Assembly (NCBI GenBank): GCA_002551355.1
Contig: NTHE01000033.1
Coordinates: 1-64,000, forward strand
Reading direction: 5' to 3'
Origin: Streptomyces sp. man185
GTDB lineage: Bacteria; Actinomycetota; Actinomycetes; Streptomycetales; Streptomycetaceae
DNA length: 64,000 nucleotides
Every line of letters begins with the position of its first letter. The first letter of the stretch is position 1. A program made the translations under genes and the position numbers. The notes beneath the pieces were generated by a model. That model was not told the DNA's origin and made no database searches. It worked only from the letters and a program-made list of their open reading frames with translations. Shown piece by piece: positions 25,087 through 34,405 of this stretch.

Positions 25087-25128
25087 GGCCCGATGAGAGA
25101 CACGTCCGGCCGTGCCTCTCATCGGGCC
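25087..25128. terminator. Bidirectional hairpin terminator
   Basis: Arms GGCCCGATGAGAG (25087-25099) and CTCTCATCGGGCC (25116-25128) form a perfect 13-base stem that continues with CACG/CGTG after one mismatch. It spans the end of the AraC gene and the gap to the convergent ABC-F gene. Confidence 0.75.
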
Positions 25129-26024
25129 TCGGGCCACCTCGCCGGAGCCTGACGGATCGCAGGCATCGGCGGGGTCTGGCCCGCCGCAGGGGCCGGCCAC
25201 GCGAGGTCGTCGATGGCGAGCCACGGCGCGGCGGCCACGGCTGTGGGGGTCACTCCGGTGAAAGCCCTGACCTCGCGGTGGAGATGGGCCTGATCGGCGT
25301 ACCCGCTCGCGACCGCCACCCGGGCGGCGGCGTCGCCCGCCGCGAGGAGGTGGGCAGCGTGGTCGAAGCGGATCAGCCGGGCGGCGTGCTTCGGGGCGAG
25401 GCCGATCTGGGACCGGAACCGGGACCACAGGCGCTTGCGGCTCCATCCCACCGTGTCCGCCAGACTGCCGACGCCCATCCGACCCCGGCCGGCGAGCATC
25501 AGCCACCAGGCGGCAGCCACCTCCGGATCGGGCGACGGTCGCGCGTTGAGCCGTCGGCCGATGGCATCCGCGGCGATGGTGAACCGCTCGTCCCAGGACC
25601 CGGCCCGCCGCAGCCTGTCCTCGATCCGCCCGGCGTCGCGGCCCCAGACGTCCTCCAGGGGGACGACCGCTCCGCCGAGGTCGGTCGAGGCGCCGAGCAC
25701 CGCAGCCGCCAGGACCGGCGACAACCGGATCTGAAGGCACTCGACCTTCCCGTCCGCACTGCCTCCGAACCGCAGGGCGCCCGATGCCAGTCCCACGACC
25801 GTGCTGCCGCGTTCGCGCCGGCCGTGGGCGTCGCGGACCAGGCCGTCCCCCTTGCTCAGATCCAGCAACAGCGTGACCGAGGGGTGCGCGACCATGGCGA
25901 TGTCCACGTGGAGCGGAGCGAGTTGGCGGAACCCGGCCATGGTGACCCCCGGGAGCCGGCTCCGCTGCCGGGGCACGGCGACTTCCACCGACGCCCAGTC
26001 GGGGGGTGGTTCGGTCGGCTTCAC
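25119..26024 (-). CDS. AraC-family transcriptional regulator
   Basis: 301-residue regulator. The C-terminal AraC double helix-turn-helix is clear: GSLADTVGWSRKRLWSRFRSQIGLAPKHAARLIRFDHAAHLL, then VAVASGYADQAHLHREVRAFTGVTPTAV. The N-terminal 170 residues are a cupin-like effector region without a recognisable ligand site. GTG at 26024 is used although its ribosome site is weak. It lies 17 bases after the hydrolase gene on the same strand, so the two are probably cotranscribed and the hydrolase may act on the regulator's effector. Confidence 0.88.
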   Translation of the reverse strand: MKPTEPPPDWASVEVAVPRQRSRLPGVTMAGFRQLAPLHVDIAMVAHPSVTLLLDLSKGDGLVRDAHGRRERGSTVVGLASGALRFGGSADGKVECLQIRLSPVLAAAVLGASTDLGGAVVPLEDVWGRDAGRIEDRLRRAGSWDERFTIAADAIGRRLNARPSPDPEVAAAWWLMLAGRGRMGVGSLADTVGWSRKRLWSRFRSQIGLAPKHAARLIRFDHAAHLLAAGDAAARVAVASGYADQAHLHREVRAFTGVTPTAVAAAPWLAIDDLAWPAPAAGQTPPMPAIRQAPARWPEAR

Positions 26025-26041
26025 GGCACCAGGCTAAGGGG

Positions 26042-26851
26042 TCAGCGGCCCGTCGCCGCGAACCGCAGCAGCAGCTCGCCGGTCTCCTCCGGCGCTTCGA
26101 GCGGGGGGAAGTGTCCGACGTCCGGCAGCAGCTCGACTCGCGCCCTCGCTGCCGTGTCGTAGAGATGCGCCGAGGACGGGTCCCACCGGGGATCGGCGGC
26201 ACCGAAGATCACCAGCACGGGGACGTCGAGCGCGCTCAGGCGCTCGGGGACGCTCCGCTCGGCGATATACGCGTTGTTCCGGCTCAGCACCGTCCTGAAG
26301 GTGCGGTAGCCGATGACCCGTACTTCGGCGACAAGGTCGTCCGGGACGTCCACCGGGCGGTGGCACACAGAGGTCACCCCCCGGCGGAGCATCGCGTCGG
26401 AGCGCACTCTCCACAGCAGCGGACCGAGCGGCGGGGCGATGAGAGCCCGGAGGAGGACGGGCTGCGGAAGGAGCGCGTCGGGACGGGGACCGCTGCTGAC
26501 CAGCGCGAGGGACGCCACCAGGTCCGGGCGCTGTTCGGCGAGGGCTGTGGCGATGTAGCCGCCGCTGGAGTGCCCGGCCACCATGACCGGGCGCAGGCCG
26601 AGTTCGTCGAGCGCCGCGGCCAGGCGGGCCGCCTGCTCGTGCACCTCGTACGACGCCGCGGGAGGGGACTGGCCGTGCCCCGGGAGGTCGACCCGGACGA
26701 CGTGGTGCCGTCCGGCCAGGGCCCGCACCACCCGGCCCCAGGAGCTGCCCGAGGCACCCGATCCGTGGATGAGCAGGAGCGGCGGCGCCTCACGGGGGCC
26801 GTCGTGGACCACGTGCATGCCCTGCACGTACGTGCTGTCGTGGATACGCAT
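26042..26851 (-). CDS. Alpha/beta hydrolase
   Basis: 269-residue alpha/beta hydrolase with oxyanion motif LLIHGSGASGSSW, VDLPGHGQSP, nucleophile Ser95 in AGHSSGGYIA, an acid in FGAADPRWD and the catalytic His in VGHFPPLEAP. It resembles esterase, epoxide hydrolase or lactonase members; the substrate is unknown. The start ATG 26851 lacks a clear ribosome site, so the exact start is uncertain. It precedes the AraC gene by 17 bases and is divergent from the UvrA-like gene. Confidence 0.8.
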   Translation of the reverse strand: MRIHDSTYVQGMHVVHDGPREAPPLLLIHGSGASGSSWGRVVRALAGRHHVVRVDLPGHGQSPPAASYEVHEQAARLAAALDELGLRPVMVAGHSSGGYIATALAEQRPDLVASLALVSSGPRPDALLPQPVLLRALIAPPLGPLLWRVRSDAMLRRGVTSVCHRPVDVPDDLVAEVRVIGYRTFRTVLSRNNAYIAERSVPERLSALDVPVLVIFGAADPRWDPSSAHLYDTAARARVELLPDVGHFPPLEAPEETGELLLRFAATGR

Positions 26852-27003
26852 GCACGCGAGGATGGCGGAGCCGGTGGCCCACGGTCTTGTACGAATGTCG
26901 TCGCTGCGCATATCGCCACAGGCAGGGTCGTCACAGGCCCGCGCGGCTGGCCGCCGTTCGGGGGCACGGTCCGGGCGCGTCTTCGGACCGGCCGAGAAAA
27001 GGC

Positions 27004-27016
27004 GACAGGAGCTGTC
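27004..27016. promoter_or_regulatory. Inverted repeat upstream of the UvrA-like gene
   Basis: GACAG-GAG-CTGTC, a 5-base-arm inverted repeat, lies 26 bases before ATG 27042. TAGCGT at 27029-27034 could be a -10 element that would give a nearly leaderless mRNA. The site may be a small operator; evidence is only its position and symmetry. Confidence 0.3.
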
Positions 27017-27041
27017 CGGTATCCCGCCTAGCGTCGCGACC

Positions 27042-29369
27042 ATGAATCGCTTTCCCGAGCGCGAAGCGGCACCGGGCACTCCCGGCTCCGCGCACCGCGA
27101 CATCGTCATCACCGGCGCACGCGAGAACAATCTGCGCGATGTCTCCCTCCGGATCCCCAAAGGCCGGATCACCGTCTTCACCGGCGTCTCCGGTTCGGGC
27201 AAGTCGTCGGTCGTCTTCGACACGATCGCCGTGGAGTCGCAGCGGCAGCTGAACGAGACCTTCACCTCGTTCCTGCGCAACCGGCTGCCGAAGTACGAGC
27301 GCCCGCACGTCGAGTCCGTCGAGGACCTGTCGGTGGCCATCGTGATCGACCAGAAGCCGCTGGGCGGCAATGTCCGCTCCACGGTGGGCACGGCGACCGA
27401 CATCTGGTCGGTGATCCGGGTGCTGTTCTCCCGGTGCGGCACCCCGAGCGCGGGCGGAGCGACCGCGTACTCGTTCAACGACCCCACCGGGATGTGCCCG
27501 GAGTGCGACGGGGTGGGGCGCACGGTCCACCTGGATCTCGACCGGGCGATCGACCGGTCGAAGTCGCTGAACGAGGGGGCGCTGCTGCTGCCCGGTCTGT
27601 CGGTGGGCAGCTGGGAGTGGAATCTGTACGGCGGGTCGGGGCGGTTCGACAACGACCTGCCGATCGCCGAGTTCGGCGAGGAGGAGCGCCGGCTCCTGCT
27701 CCACGGCTCGGGGTTCACCGTCCGCGTCGACATGCGAACCGCTTCGGCGGACATGAAGTTCGAGGGGGTCGTGACCCGCTTCGAGCGGCTGTATCTCAAG
27801 CGCGACACCGCCTCGCTCTCCGAGAAGCGGCGCGAGGCGGCGGCCCGGTTCACCGTGGAGCGGGTCTGCGGGGCCTGCGGCGGGGCGCGGCTGAACGCGG
27901 CGGCGCTCGCCGCCCGGATCGACGGGCTCTCGCCCGCCGACTACGGGCGGATGGAGGTATCCGACCTCGTCGGCGTACTGGAGCGGATCGACGATCCGGT
28001 GGGCGGGCCCATCGCCGCCGCCGCGCGGGAACGGCTGGAGCGGCTGGTCGGCATCGGGCTCGGCTATCTGAGCCTGGACCGGGAGACCACGACCCTGTCC
28101 GGAGGCGAGGGCCAACGGCTCAAGATGGTGCGCCACCTGGGCAGTTCGCTCACCGGGCTGACGTTCGTCTTCGACGAGCCCAGCGTCGGCCTGCATCCGC
28201 GCGATGTGGGGCGACTGGGCGATCTGCTGGTGCGGCTGCGCGACAAGGGCAACACGGTGCTGGTCGTCGAGCACGACCCGGATGTGATGGCGGTCGCCGA
28301 CCATGTCGTCGACATGGGGCCGCGGGCCGGTTCCGACGGCGGTCATATCGTCTTCGAGGGGCCGTTCGAGCGGCTGCGCGAGGCCGATACGCTCACCGGC
28401 CGGTCGCTGCGCCGCCGCACCCCGCTCAAGGGGACCGTCCGCTCCCCCACCGGGCAACTCCCGGTGCACGGGGCCGATCTGCACAACCTCAAGGGGCTGA
28501 ACGTGTCGTTCCCGGCCGGGGTGCTGACCGCGGTGACGGGGGTGGCGGGATCCGGGAAGTCGACACTGGTGTCGCGGGTGTTCACGGCGGCGCACCCGGA
28601 GGCGGTGGTGATCGACCAGAGTGCGATCACCGCCTCGTCGCGCTCCACCCCCGCCTCGTACATCGGGGCGCTGGACGCCATCCGCAAGGTGTTCGCCCGG
28701 GAGAACGGCGTGGACGCGGGGCTGTTCAGCTTCAACTCCGCCGGGGCCTGCGCGGGCTGTTCGGGGCGCGGTGAGATCTCCACGGATCTGGCGTTCATGG
28801 ATCCGGTCACCACGACGTGCCCGGCGTGCGAGGGCCGCCGGTTCCACGACGACGTGCTGAAGCACCGGGTCGCCGGCCGGTCGATCGTGGACGTACTGGA
28901 GATGACGGCGGCACAGGCGGTCGAAATGTTCGAGGACCGCGCGCTGCTGCGGAAGCTGCGGACGCTCGACGAGGTCGGCCTCACCTACCTGACGCTCGGG
29001 CAGCCGCTCAGCACGCTCTCCGGCGGCGAGCGCCAGCGGATCAAGCTCGCCACCCAGTTGCACCGCACCTCCAGCGTGTACGTGCTGGACGAGCCGACGA
29101 CCGGACTGCACCTGGCGGACACGGGCGCGCTGGTGGATCTGCTGGACCGGCTGGTCGACGCGGGGAACACGGTGATCTGCGTGGAGCACAACCTGGATGT
29201 GGTCAAGCGGGCGGACTGGGTGATCGACCTCGGTCCGGACGGCGGCAAGGGCGGCGGGGAGCTGGTGTTCGAGGGGACGCCCGCCGATCTGCTCGCGCAC
29301 CCGACGTCCGTCACGGGCCGATATCTGCGCCGGGATCCGGGGGTGGAATCACCGAATCCGGAGCGGTGA
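27042..29369 (+). CDS. UvrA-like ABC ATPase (class II, drug-resistance type)
   Basis: 775-residue UvrA homologue, about 180 residues shorter than canonical UvrA because the UvrB-binding insertion is missing. Walker A motifs are GVSGSGKSS and GVAGSGKST; signatures are LSGGEGQR and LSGGERQR; zinc-finger cysteines are in CPECDGVG, CGACGGAR, CAGCSGRG and CPACEGRR. Class II UvrA proteins are linked to tolerance of DNA-binding drugs (for example DrrC-type daunorubicin resistance) rather than general excision repair. No Shine-Dalgarno sequence is seen before ATG 27042. It is divergent from a hydrolase-AraC pair, a plausible detoxification neighbourhood. Confidence 0.88.
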   Translation: MNRFPEREAAPGTPGSAHRDIVITGARENNLRDVSLRIPKGRITVFTGVSGSGKSSVVFDTIAVESQRQLNETFTSFLRNRLPKYERPHVESVEDLSVAIVIDQKPLGGNVRSTVGTATDIWSVIRVLFSRCGTPSAGGATAYSFNDPTGMCPECDGVGRTVHLDLDRAIDRSKSLNEGALLLPGLSVGSWEWNLYGGSGRFDNDLPIAEFGEEERRLLLHGSGFTVRVDMRTASADMKFEGVVTRFERLYLKRDTASLSEKRREAAARFTVERVCGACGGARLNAAALAARIDGLSPADYGRMEVSDLVGVLERIDDPVGGPIAAAARERLERLVGIGLGYLSLDRETTTLSGGEGQRLKMVRHLGSSLTGLTFVFDEPSVGLHPRDVGRLGDLLVRLRDKGNTVLVVEHDPDVMAVADHVVDMGPRAGSDGGHIVFEGPFERLREADTLTGRSLRRRTPLKGTVRSPTGQLPVHGADLHNLKGLNVSFPAGVLTAVTGVAGSGKSTLVSRVFTAAHPEAVVIDQSAITASSRSTPASYIGALDAIRKVFARENGVDAGLFSFNSAGACAGCSGRGEISTDLAFMDPVTTTCPACEGRRFHDDVLKHRVAGRSIVDVLEMTAAQAVEMFEDRALLRKLRTLDEVGLTYLTLGQPLSTLSGGERQRIKLATQLHRTSSVYVLDEPTTGLHLADTGALVDLLDRLVDAGNTVICVEHNLDVVKRADWVIDLGPDGGKGGGELVFEGTPADLLAHPTSVTGRYLRRDPGVESPNPER

Positions 29370-29479
29370 AAGGAGCGGTGGAAAGGGGGACACGGAAGGC
29401 TCCGGGGCACCTCTCACGCGCCTGTTCACCTGGGACTATGACTCCGTGTAGCCCGACCCTGCCGGGGACGGGCTTGGCT

Positions 29480-29532
29480 TTGGCCTTAACGTCGCCTTAA
29501 CCTACGGTCACGTAACCTACGAAGCCGTAGGT
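29480..29532 (+). promoter_or_regulatory. Desaturase promoter with operator over the start point
   Basis: -35 TTGGCC (29480-29485), a 17-base spacer and -10 TACGGT (29503-29508) predict a start near 29515. ACCTACG-AAGC-CGTAGGT (29515-29532) is a perfect 7-base-arm inverted repeat exactly there, and a further AACCTACG half-site lies at 29499-29506. This is the arrangement of a repressor-controlled promoter, probably TetR-like and responsive to acyl groups. Confidence 0.6.
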
Positions 29533-29558
29533 AATTCTCCCGTCCCCAGGAGCTCCCC

Positions 29559-30533
29559 GTGACGATCACCTCTCCCCACCTCGGCAGTTCGAAGGCGTGG
29601 ACCGACGCCCAGCTGCTGTACGCGCTGGAAGAGGTGGTGGAAAAGGAACTCAACCGCCATCTCAAGGTAGCCAAGGACTGGATGCCGCACGAGTACGTGC
29701 CGTTCTCCGACGGCCGCAACTTCCCCGGCATCTTCGAGGACGGTGACGCCTGGTCGCCGGACCAGTCCAAGGTCACCGACATCGGCAAGATCGCTCTCGT
29801 GGTGAACCTCCTCACCGAGGACAACCTCCCCAGCTACCACCACGAGATCGCCTCCCTGTTCGGCCGCGACGGCGCGTGGGGCACCTGGGTGCATCGCTGG
29901 ACCGCCGAGGAGGGCCGCCACGGCATCGTGATGCGCGACTACCTGCTCACCTCGCGCGCTGTGGACCCGGACAAGCTCGAGCAGTTCCGCATGGCACACA
30001 TGGCGGAGGGCTTCGAGTCGGACAACCGGCACTCGATGCTGCACTCCGTCGCGTACGTCGCCTTCCAGGAGCTGGCCACCCGCGTCTCGCACCGCAACAC
30101 CGGCCACCAGTCGGGCGACCCGGTCTGCGACCGGATGCTGGCCCGGATCGCGACCGACGAGAACCTCCACATGGTCTTCTACCGCAACCTCCTGGGCGCC
30201 GCCTTCGAGCTGGCCCCGGACCTGACCATGCAGGCCGTGCGCGACGTCGTCGTCAACTTCCGGATGCCCGGCCACGGCATGCCCGGTTTCGAGCGGGCCG
30301 CCGCGCAGATGGCGATCGGCGAGATCTACAACATGCGCATCCACCACGACGACGTGATCCAGCCGGTGCTGCGCTTCCTGAAGGTCATGGACATCGACGG
30401 GCTCGGCCCGGAGGGTGCGAAGGCCCAGGAGGAGCTCGGTCTGTACATGGGCGGGCTGGACAGCGAGGCCTCGAAGTTCGACGAGAAGCTCGCCGCCCGC
30501 AAGGCCCGGTTGGTGGCGCGCGGCCGCGCCTGA
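29559..30533 (+). CDS. Acyl-ACP desaturase (soluble di-iron type)
   Basis: 324-residue soluble fatty-acid desaturase of the plant stearoyl-ACP type (FA_desaturase_2, like mycobacterial DesA). Di-iron ligands are in LTEDNLPSYH (Glu87), AEEGRHG (Glu118, His121) and the second ExxH, TDENLHMVFY. It would introduce a double bond into acyl-ACP to adjust membrane fluidity, using ferredoxin electrons. GTG 29559 follows AGGAG by 6 bases. The operator over the start point suggests repression by lipid state. Confidence 0.92.
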   Translation: MTITSPHLGSSKAWTDAQLLYALEEVVEKELNRHLKVAKDWMPHEYVPFSDGRNFPGIFEDGDAWSPDQSKVTDIGKIALVVNLLTEDNLPSYHHEIASLFGRDGAWGTWVHRWTAEEGRHGIVMRDYLLTSRAVDPDKLEQFRMAHMAEGFESDNRHSMLHSVAYVAFQELATRVSHRNTGHQSGDPVCDRMLARIATDENLHMVFYRNLLGAAFELAPDLTMQAVRDVVVNFRMPGHGMPGFERAAAQMAIGEIYNMRIHHDDVIQPVLRFLKVMDIDGLGPEGAKAQEELGLYMGGLDSEASKFDEKLAARKARLVARGRA

Positions 30534-30543
30534 TCCCCGACCG

Positions 30544-30560
30544 GCGCCCCGGAGGGGCGC
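30544..30560. terminator. Short GC hairpin terminator
   Basis: GCGCCCC-GGA-GGGGCGC, a perfect 7-base stem with a 3-base loop between the convergent desaturase and the large repeat-protein gene. Confidence 0.6.
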
Positions 30561-30583
30561 GCGTGCCCCCCGGGCCCGTGCCG

Positions 30584-33500
30584 TCACTCCTCGGCGGTGG
30601 CCTCGGCGTACGCCACGTCGCGTACGTCGTCCGAGGAGTGCTGGCGGAGCATCCGCAGCTGGGTGCGCCATGGTCCGGTCCACCCGGTGCGCAGGCCGCA
30701 CGCCACGGTGAGTTCGGCCGCGAGCAGGCCCTCGGCAGGGTCCCCCGTCGCCGCCAGGCGAGCGACGACGAGCAGCAGGGTGTCGGGATCGCCGGCCTCC
30801 GTCCCCGGGTATCCGACGACACGCCTGCCGACGGTCTGCGCGGTCCTGGCCGCGAGCGCCGGGCGGCCGGTGTGCAGGGAGGCGAGCTCGACCAGCCCGG
30901 AATGCAGCGGATCCGGGTCCGCCGCCAGGTCCAGCGAGCGCGCGAGCAGGGCGACGGCGTCCGGCACGAGGTCGCGGTGGGCGGCCAGGGTCCGGCCGGC
31001 CTCCGCGAGCACCGCCGCGCCCTGCCGGTTGTTCGGGCCGGTCCGCAGCGACAGCGTTCTGGCGAGATGGCCGATCCGGCGGCGGGCGGGCCGGTCCCGC
31101 TCCGCCCCCGCGTCGTCCGCCGTCTCCCCCGTGGCCAGCAGGGACAGGACGCGGTTCAGGGCCCCGAGCGCGTCCGGAGTGGTCCGGGCCGCGTCCACGA
31201 GGGCGTCGGCGGCAGGGCGCCACCTGCCCCGCCGGTCCAGGTCGGTGACCGCCTCGACCAGGACCGCCGCCGCGTGCGGTGCCCAGGGCAGCCAAGGAAC
31301 CAGCGCGGTGTGGGCGAGGGCGGCCAGCGTGTCGTCGTCGGTGCGGCACACGTCCTGGACCAGCCGCGCGTAGCGCGGCCGCAGGGCCGGGTCCAGCTCC
31401 GTCGGGTGCGCCCGCAACACCGCCACCCGCAGCGCGCGTTCGCCACCCGCCGCGTCCTTCGTCGCCTCCCACACGCGTATGTCGCCGAGCAGCTGCGTAC
31501 CGGCGGCCACACAGGCGGCCCGCACATCGAGGTGCTGGTCCGGCTGCGCGTACGCGTCGGCGAGGAGGGCGGCCGCCTCCGCGCGGGGCAGCAGGGCGGC
31601 GGCGAGGCGGACCGTCTCCTTGCGGCTCGTCACCTTGCCGGTGCCGGGAGCCGTGCGGGCGGCGAGCAGCGGGGCCAGCCGGGAGGGCCGGGTGCGGGCG
31701 GCGGCCCGGCCCGCCGCGTACATGGCGACGCGCGCCCGGTCGTCGCCGGCCCGGGCGAGGAGGTCGGGCAGGGCGTCGGCGGGCCGGTCGGTGTACGTGA
31801 GGGCGGCGAGCGCGGCCTCGGCGATCACCACGTCCCGGTCATCGGTCCAGGGCCGTACGGCTTCGGCGCCCCGCCCGGGTATGCGGGCGAGCTGTCCCAG
31901 GGCGGCGGTGCGCAGGTGGAGCGGCAGCTTCTCGTCCGCCAACGTGCGCTCCACCGCGCGCTGCGCGGACCGCTGCTGACGGGGCGTCCAGCGCTCGGCT
32001 CCGGCGGCCTCGACGGTCCAGGGCGTGCCGGGCGCGAGGAACCGGCCCCGGGGCGGCGTCCCGTCGAGGTACGTCCCCAGCAGGTCCGTCCGCCGGCCCG
32101 TCACGACCCGCCGGACCTCCGGGAGCGCGACGGCGGACGGGTGCCGGGCCAGCAGCCGTTCGACCCGCTCGTCGCGGCCGGCCGGGGCCCGGAGCCAGAG
32201 GGCGGCCGCGCTCCGGGCGGCAGCGGGCCCGCCGTAGTTCACGGCCTGCCACAACAGCTCCTGGAGGCCGGGCATGGCGTCGGCGCGGCGGCCCACGGCG
32301 CGGGCGAGCGCCAGGACGAGGCCGTAGTCGGACCGCTCCGCACCCGCTTCCAGCCAGGGCCGCAGCGCGTCGAACACGATGTGCTCCTGGCCCCGGCGCA
32401 GGGTCCGGTCCAGGCGGCCGAAGTCGGCGCTGCCGCTGCTGCCGGTGATCCGGACCAGGGTGCGCAGCGCCCAGTTGAGCAGGTCGCGCTGGCCGGTCAC
32501 CGCGTGCTCGCGCAGCACGCCGACGGCCAGCGAGCCGAGGGCGGAGCGGGTGGTCGGGGACGAGTCGCGGGCCTCCACGGCGTCGGCGGCGACGCGGTCG
32601 AGCAGGGGCTCCACCGCGTCGGTGAACAGGGCGGGTTTCACCCCGGCCAGGGCGGTGAGGGCAGCGGAGCGGACGGGGTCCTGTTCGTTGCGCAGGCGCT
32701 GCAGGTCCTCCAGCACGGTGGCGGCGGAGGCCGGATCGCCGGAGCGTCCCGCGCTGCCGACGAGCAACGACCAGGCCGTGGCGCGGTCGTCGGCGGCGGG
32801 CCCGCGGGTGGCGGCCAGGAGCTGGTCGCGTCCCTCGGCGAAGGGGAGGTAGGACGTGGCGAGGAGGACCGCCGCGTCGGCCCCGCGGTCACGGGCCCGC
32901 TCCGCCGTCCGCCGCGCTACGGCGGCGACCTGGTTACGGGGCAGCGCGTCCAGCAGCCGGGTGTCGACGGTGGCCTCCGAGGCTCCCTCGCCCCTGCCCT
33001 CGGTGACCGCCTCGTGGAGCGCGGTGCGGCGGGCGGGCGGCAGGGCGCACAGGAGCCGGGGCAGCGAGCCGGCCGGTTGCGGCGCGCTGCGGCCCAGTTC
33101 GACGAGGAGCGCATCGGGCACGGCGCGGACCAGGCGGCGCAGCTGGGTGCCGCTGAGCGCGCGGTGCACCTGCGCGCAGACGTCCGGCCTGATGGCGAGG
33201 CGGGCGACACGGGCCGGGTCGGCGGCGACGAGGTGCCCGAAGGGGCCGTACAGGGCGGCCGGGAGCCGGGTGGGGCCGAACCTCTCGAGGAGGTCGAGCA
33301 CCCGGTGCGGAAGGGCCGGGATCGCGGCAGCGATACCCCGGGGGTGCCCGAACCCCTGCCACCAGGAGTCCCGCGCCGCCGCGGGGAGGTCCGCCAGCTC
33401 CTCCTCGGCGGAGTCCAGGACCGGTCCGGGGTGGTGGTGGCCGAGCGAGGACCAGCAGGCGGTCGAGCGCCGCAGTTCCGGCAGCAGCCTCTCGACCGTC

Positions 33501-33967
33501 GAGGCCGAGCAGCCGGGCAGCAGGCGGGCCGCCTCGATGTCACCGTGGGTGCCGCGCACCGCGATGACCAGGTGGTCGGCGAGCGCGGTGCGGCGCTCCG
33601 CGATGATCGCCCGCACGAGGTGCCGGCGCACGACGGCGGGCGCGTCGGCGAAGGCCCTCTCGTACGCCGTGTCCGGCACCCCGATGGTCCGGGCCGCGCG
33701 GAGGGCGTGCCCGCGCACCACGGCGTCCTCGTCGGCGAGACGCTCGCCGATCCATTCGGCGTCCCTGCCGACCGCGGCGGCGATCACCGCGATCCGGCGC
33801 TCGTACGGGTCGCCGTCCGCCAGTTCGTCGAGGACGACGCGCAACGCCCCCTGGGCGGCCAGTCGGCCTGCCCGCAGCGCCAGTTCGCTCATACGCCCCG
33901 CATGGGGCAGCGGTTCGAGCGCGTCGAGCAGGGTGGCGGCGAGGGCGAGCGGCGATGCGTCGGTCAT
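30584..33967 (-). CDS. Large HEAT-like repeat protein, function unknown
   Basis: 1127-residue cytoplasmic protein, rich in Ala, Arg and Leu, with no signal peptide, membrane span or nucleotide-binding motif. It reads as a continuous array of helix pairs (for example LADEDAVVRGHALRAART, RNEQDPVRSAALTALAG, WTDDRDVVIAEAALAALTY), so an alpha-solenoid scaffold is the best description. Coding signal is unbroken for 3.4 kb. The ATG at 33967 has no clear Shine-Dalgarno sequence. I recognise no characterised homologue; it could bind protein or nucleic acid. Confidence 0.75.
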   Translation of the reverse strand: MTDASPLALAATLLDALEPLPHAGRMSELALRAGRLAAQGALRVVLDELADGDPYERRIAVIAAAVGRDAEWIGERLADEDAVVRGHALRAARTIGVPDTAYERAFADAPAVVRRHLVRAIIAERRTALADHLVIAVRGTHGDIEAARLLPGCSASTVERLLPELRRSTACWSSLGHHHPGPVLDSAEEELADLPAAARDSWWQGFGHPRGIAAAIPALPHRVLDLLERFGPTRLPAALYGPFGHLVAADPARVARLAIRPDVCAQVHRALSGTQLRRLVRAVPDALLVELGRSAPQPAGSLPRLLCALPPARRTALHEAVTEGRGEGASEATVDTRLLDALPRNQVAAVARRTAERARDRGADAAVLLATSYLPFAEGRDQLLAATRGPAADDRATAWSLLVGSAGRSGDPASAATVLEDLQRLRNEQDPVRSAALTALAGVKPALFTDAVEPLLDRVAADAVEARDSSPTTRSALGSLAVGVLREHAVTGQRDLLNWALRTLVRITGSSGSADFGRLDRTLRRGQEHIVFDALRPWLEAGAERSDYGLVLALARAVGRRADAMPGLQELLWQAVNYGGPAAARSAAALWLRAPAGRDERVERLLARHPSAVALPEVRRVVTGRRTDLLGTYLDGTPPRGRFLAPGTPWTVEAAGAERWTPRQQRSAQRAVERTLADEKLPLHLRTAALGQLARIPGRGAEAVRPWTDDRDVVIAEAALAALTYTDRPADALPDLLARAGDDRARVAMYAAGRAAARTRPSRLAPLLAARTAPGTGKVTSRKETVRLAAALLPRAEAAALLADAYAQPDQHLDVRAACVAAGTQLLGDIRVWEATKDAAGGERALRVAVLRAHPTELDPALRPRYARLVQDVCRTDDDTLAALAHTALVPWLPWAPHAAAVLVEAVTDLDRRGRWRPAADALVDAARTTPDALGALNRVLSLLATGETADDAGAERDRPARRRIGHLARTLSLRTGPNNRQGAAVLAEAGRTLAAHRDLVPDAVALLARSLDLAADPDPLHSGLVELASLHTGRPALAARTAQTVGRRVVGYPGTEAGDPDTLLLVVARLAATGDPAEGLLAAELTVACGLRTGWTGPWRTQLRMLRQHSSDDVRDVAYAEATAEE

Positions 33968-34057
33968 GGCCCGATTGTGCCGGTCCCGACCCGGACACCC
34001 CAGGGAGTTTCCCGAACACCGAGGAGGTTGGTGGTGCGTGTGTGCGACCTGGGGCGT

Positions 34058-34312
34058 TCAGCCCAGGTCGCGGCCTTCTCTGCGGAGCCGCTCGCGCTCC
34101 TTCTCCGACAGCCCGCCCCAGACGCCGAACCGCTCGTCGTTGGCGAGGGCGTACTCCAGGCAGGCGAGGCGCCCTTCGCAGGCGTTGCACAGTTGCTTGG
34201 CCTCTCGGGTCGAACTGCCCGGGGCCGGGAAGAAGAACTCGGGCCCCGCCTGCGCGCACAACGCGGTCTCCTGCCAGGCGAGTGCGTCGTCGCTCACGGT
34301 ATTGATCAGCAT
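34058..34312 (-). CDS. WhiB-like (Wbl) iron-sulfur regulator
   Basis: 84-residue Wbl protein. Four cysteines (Cys19, Cys42, Cys45, Cys51; pattern C-x22-C-x2-C-x5-C) would hold a [4Fe-4S] cluster, followed by the invariant turn GVWGG and a basic C-terminal helix (KERERLRREGRD) for DNA contact. The sequence around the cysteines is closest to the WhiB/WhiB2 branch. No AT-hook is present, so it is not WhiB7/WblC. ATG 34312 is preferred; a TTG at 34351 would add 13 residues. Neither has a strong ribosome site. Confidence 0.9.
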   Translation of the reverse strand: MLINTVSDDALAWQETALCAQAGPEFFFPAPGSSTREAKQLCNACEGRLACLEYALANDERFGVWGGLSEKERERLRREGRDLG

Positions 34313-34405
34313 GGAGCCCACGGTGCCCGGTGGCGATAAACAACCGATCAACGACTCATCAATCCGGCGAACGCCCCGGAGCCGCCGGGGGTCGCCGGCC
34401 CCCCG

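Noticed and set aside
29876..34339. A 1487-codon open frame on the plus strand
   Set aside because: It is the antisense shadow of the HEAT-like gene and part of the desaturase. Its composition is Gly/Arg-rich and resembles no protein.
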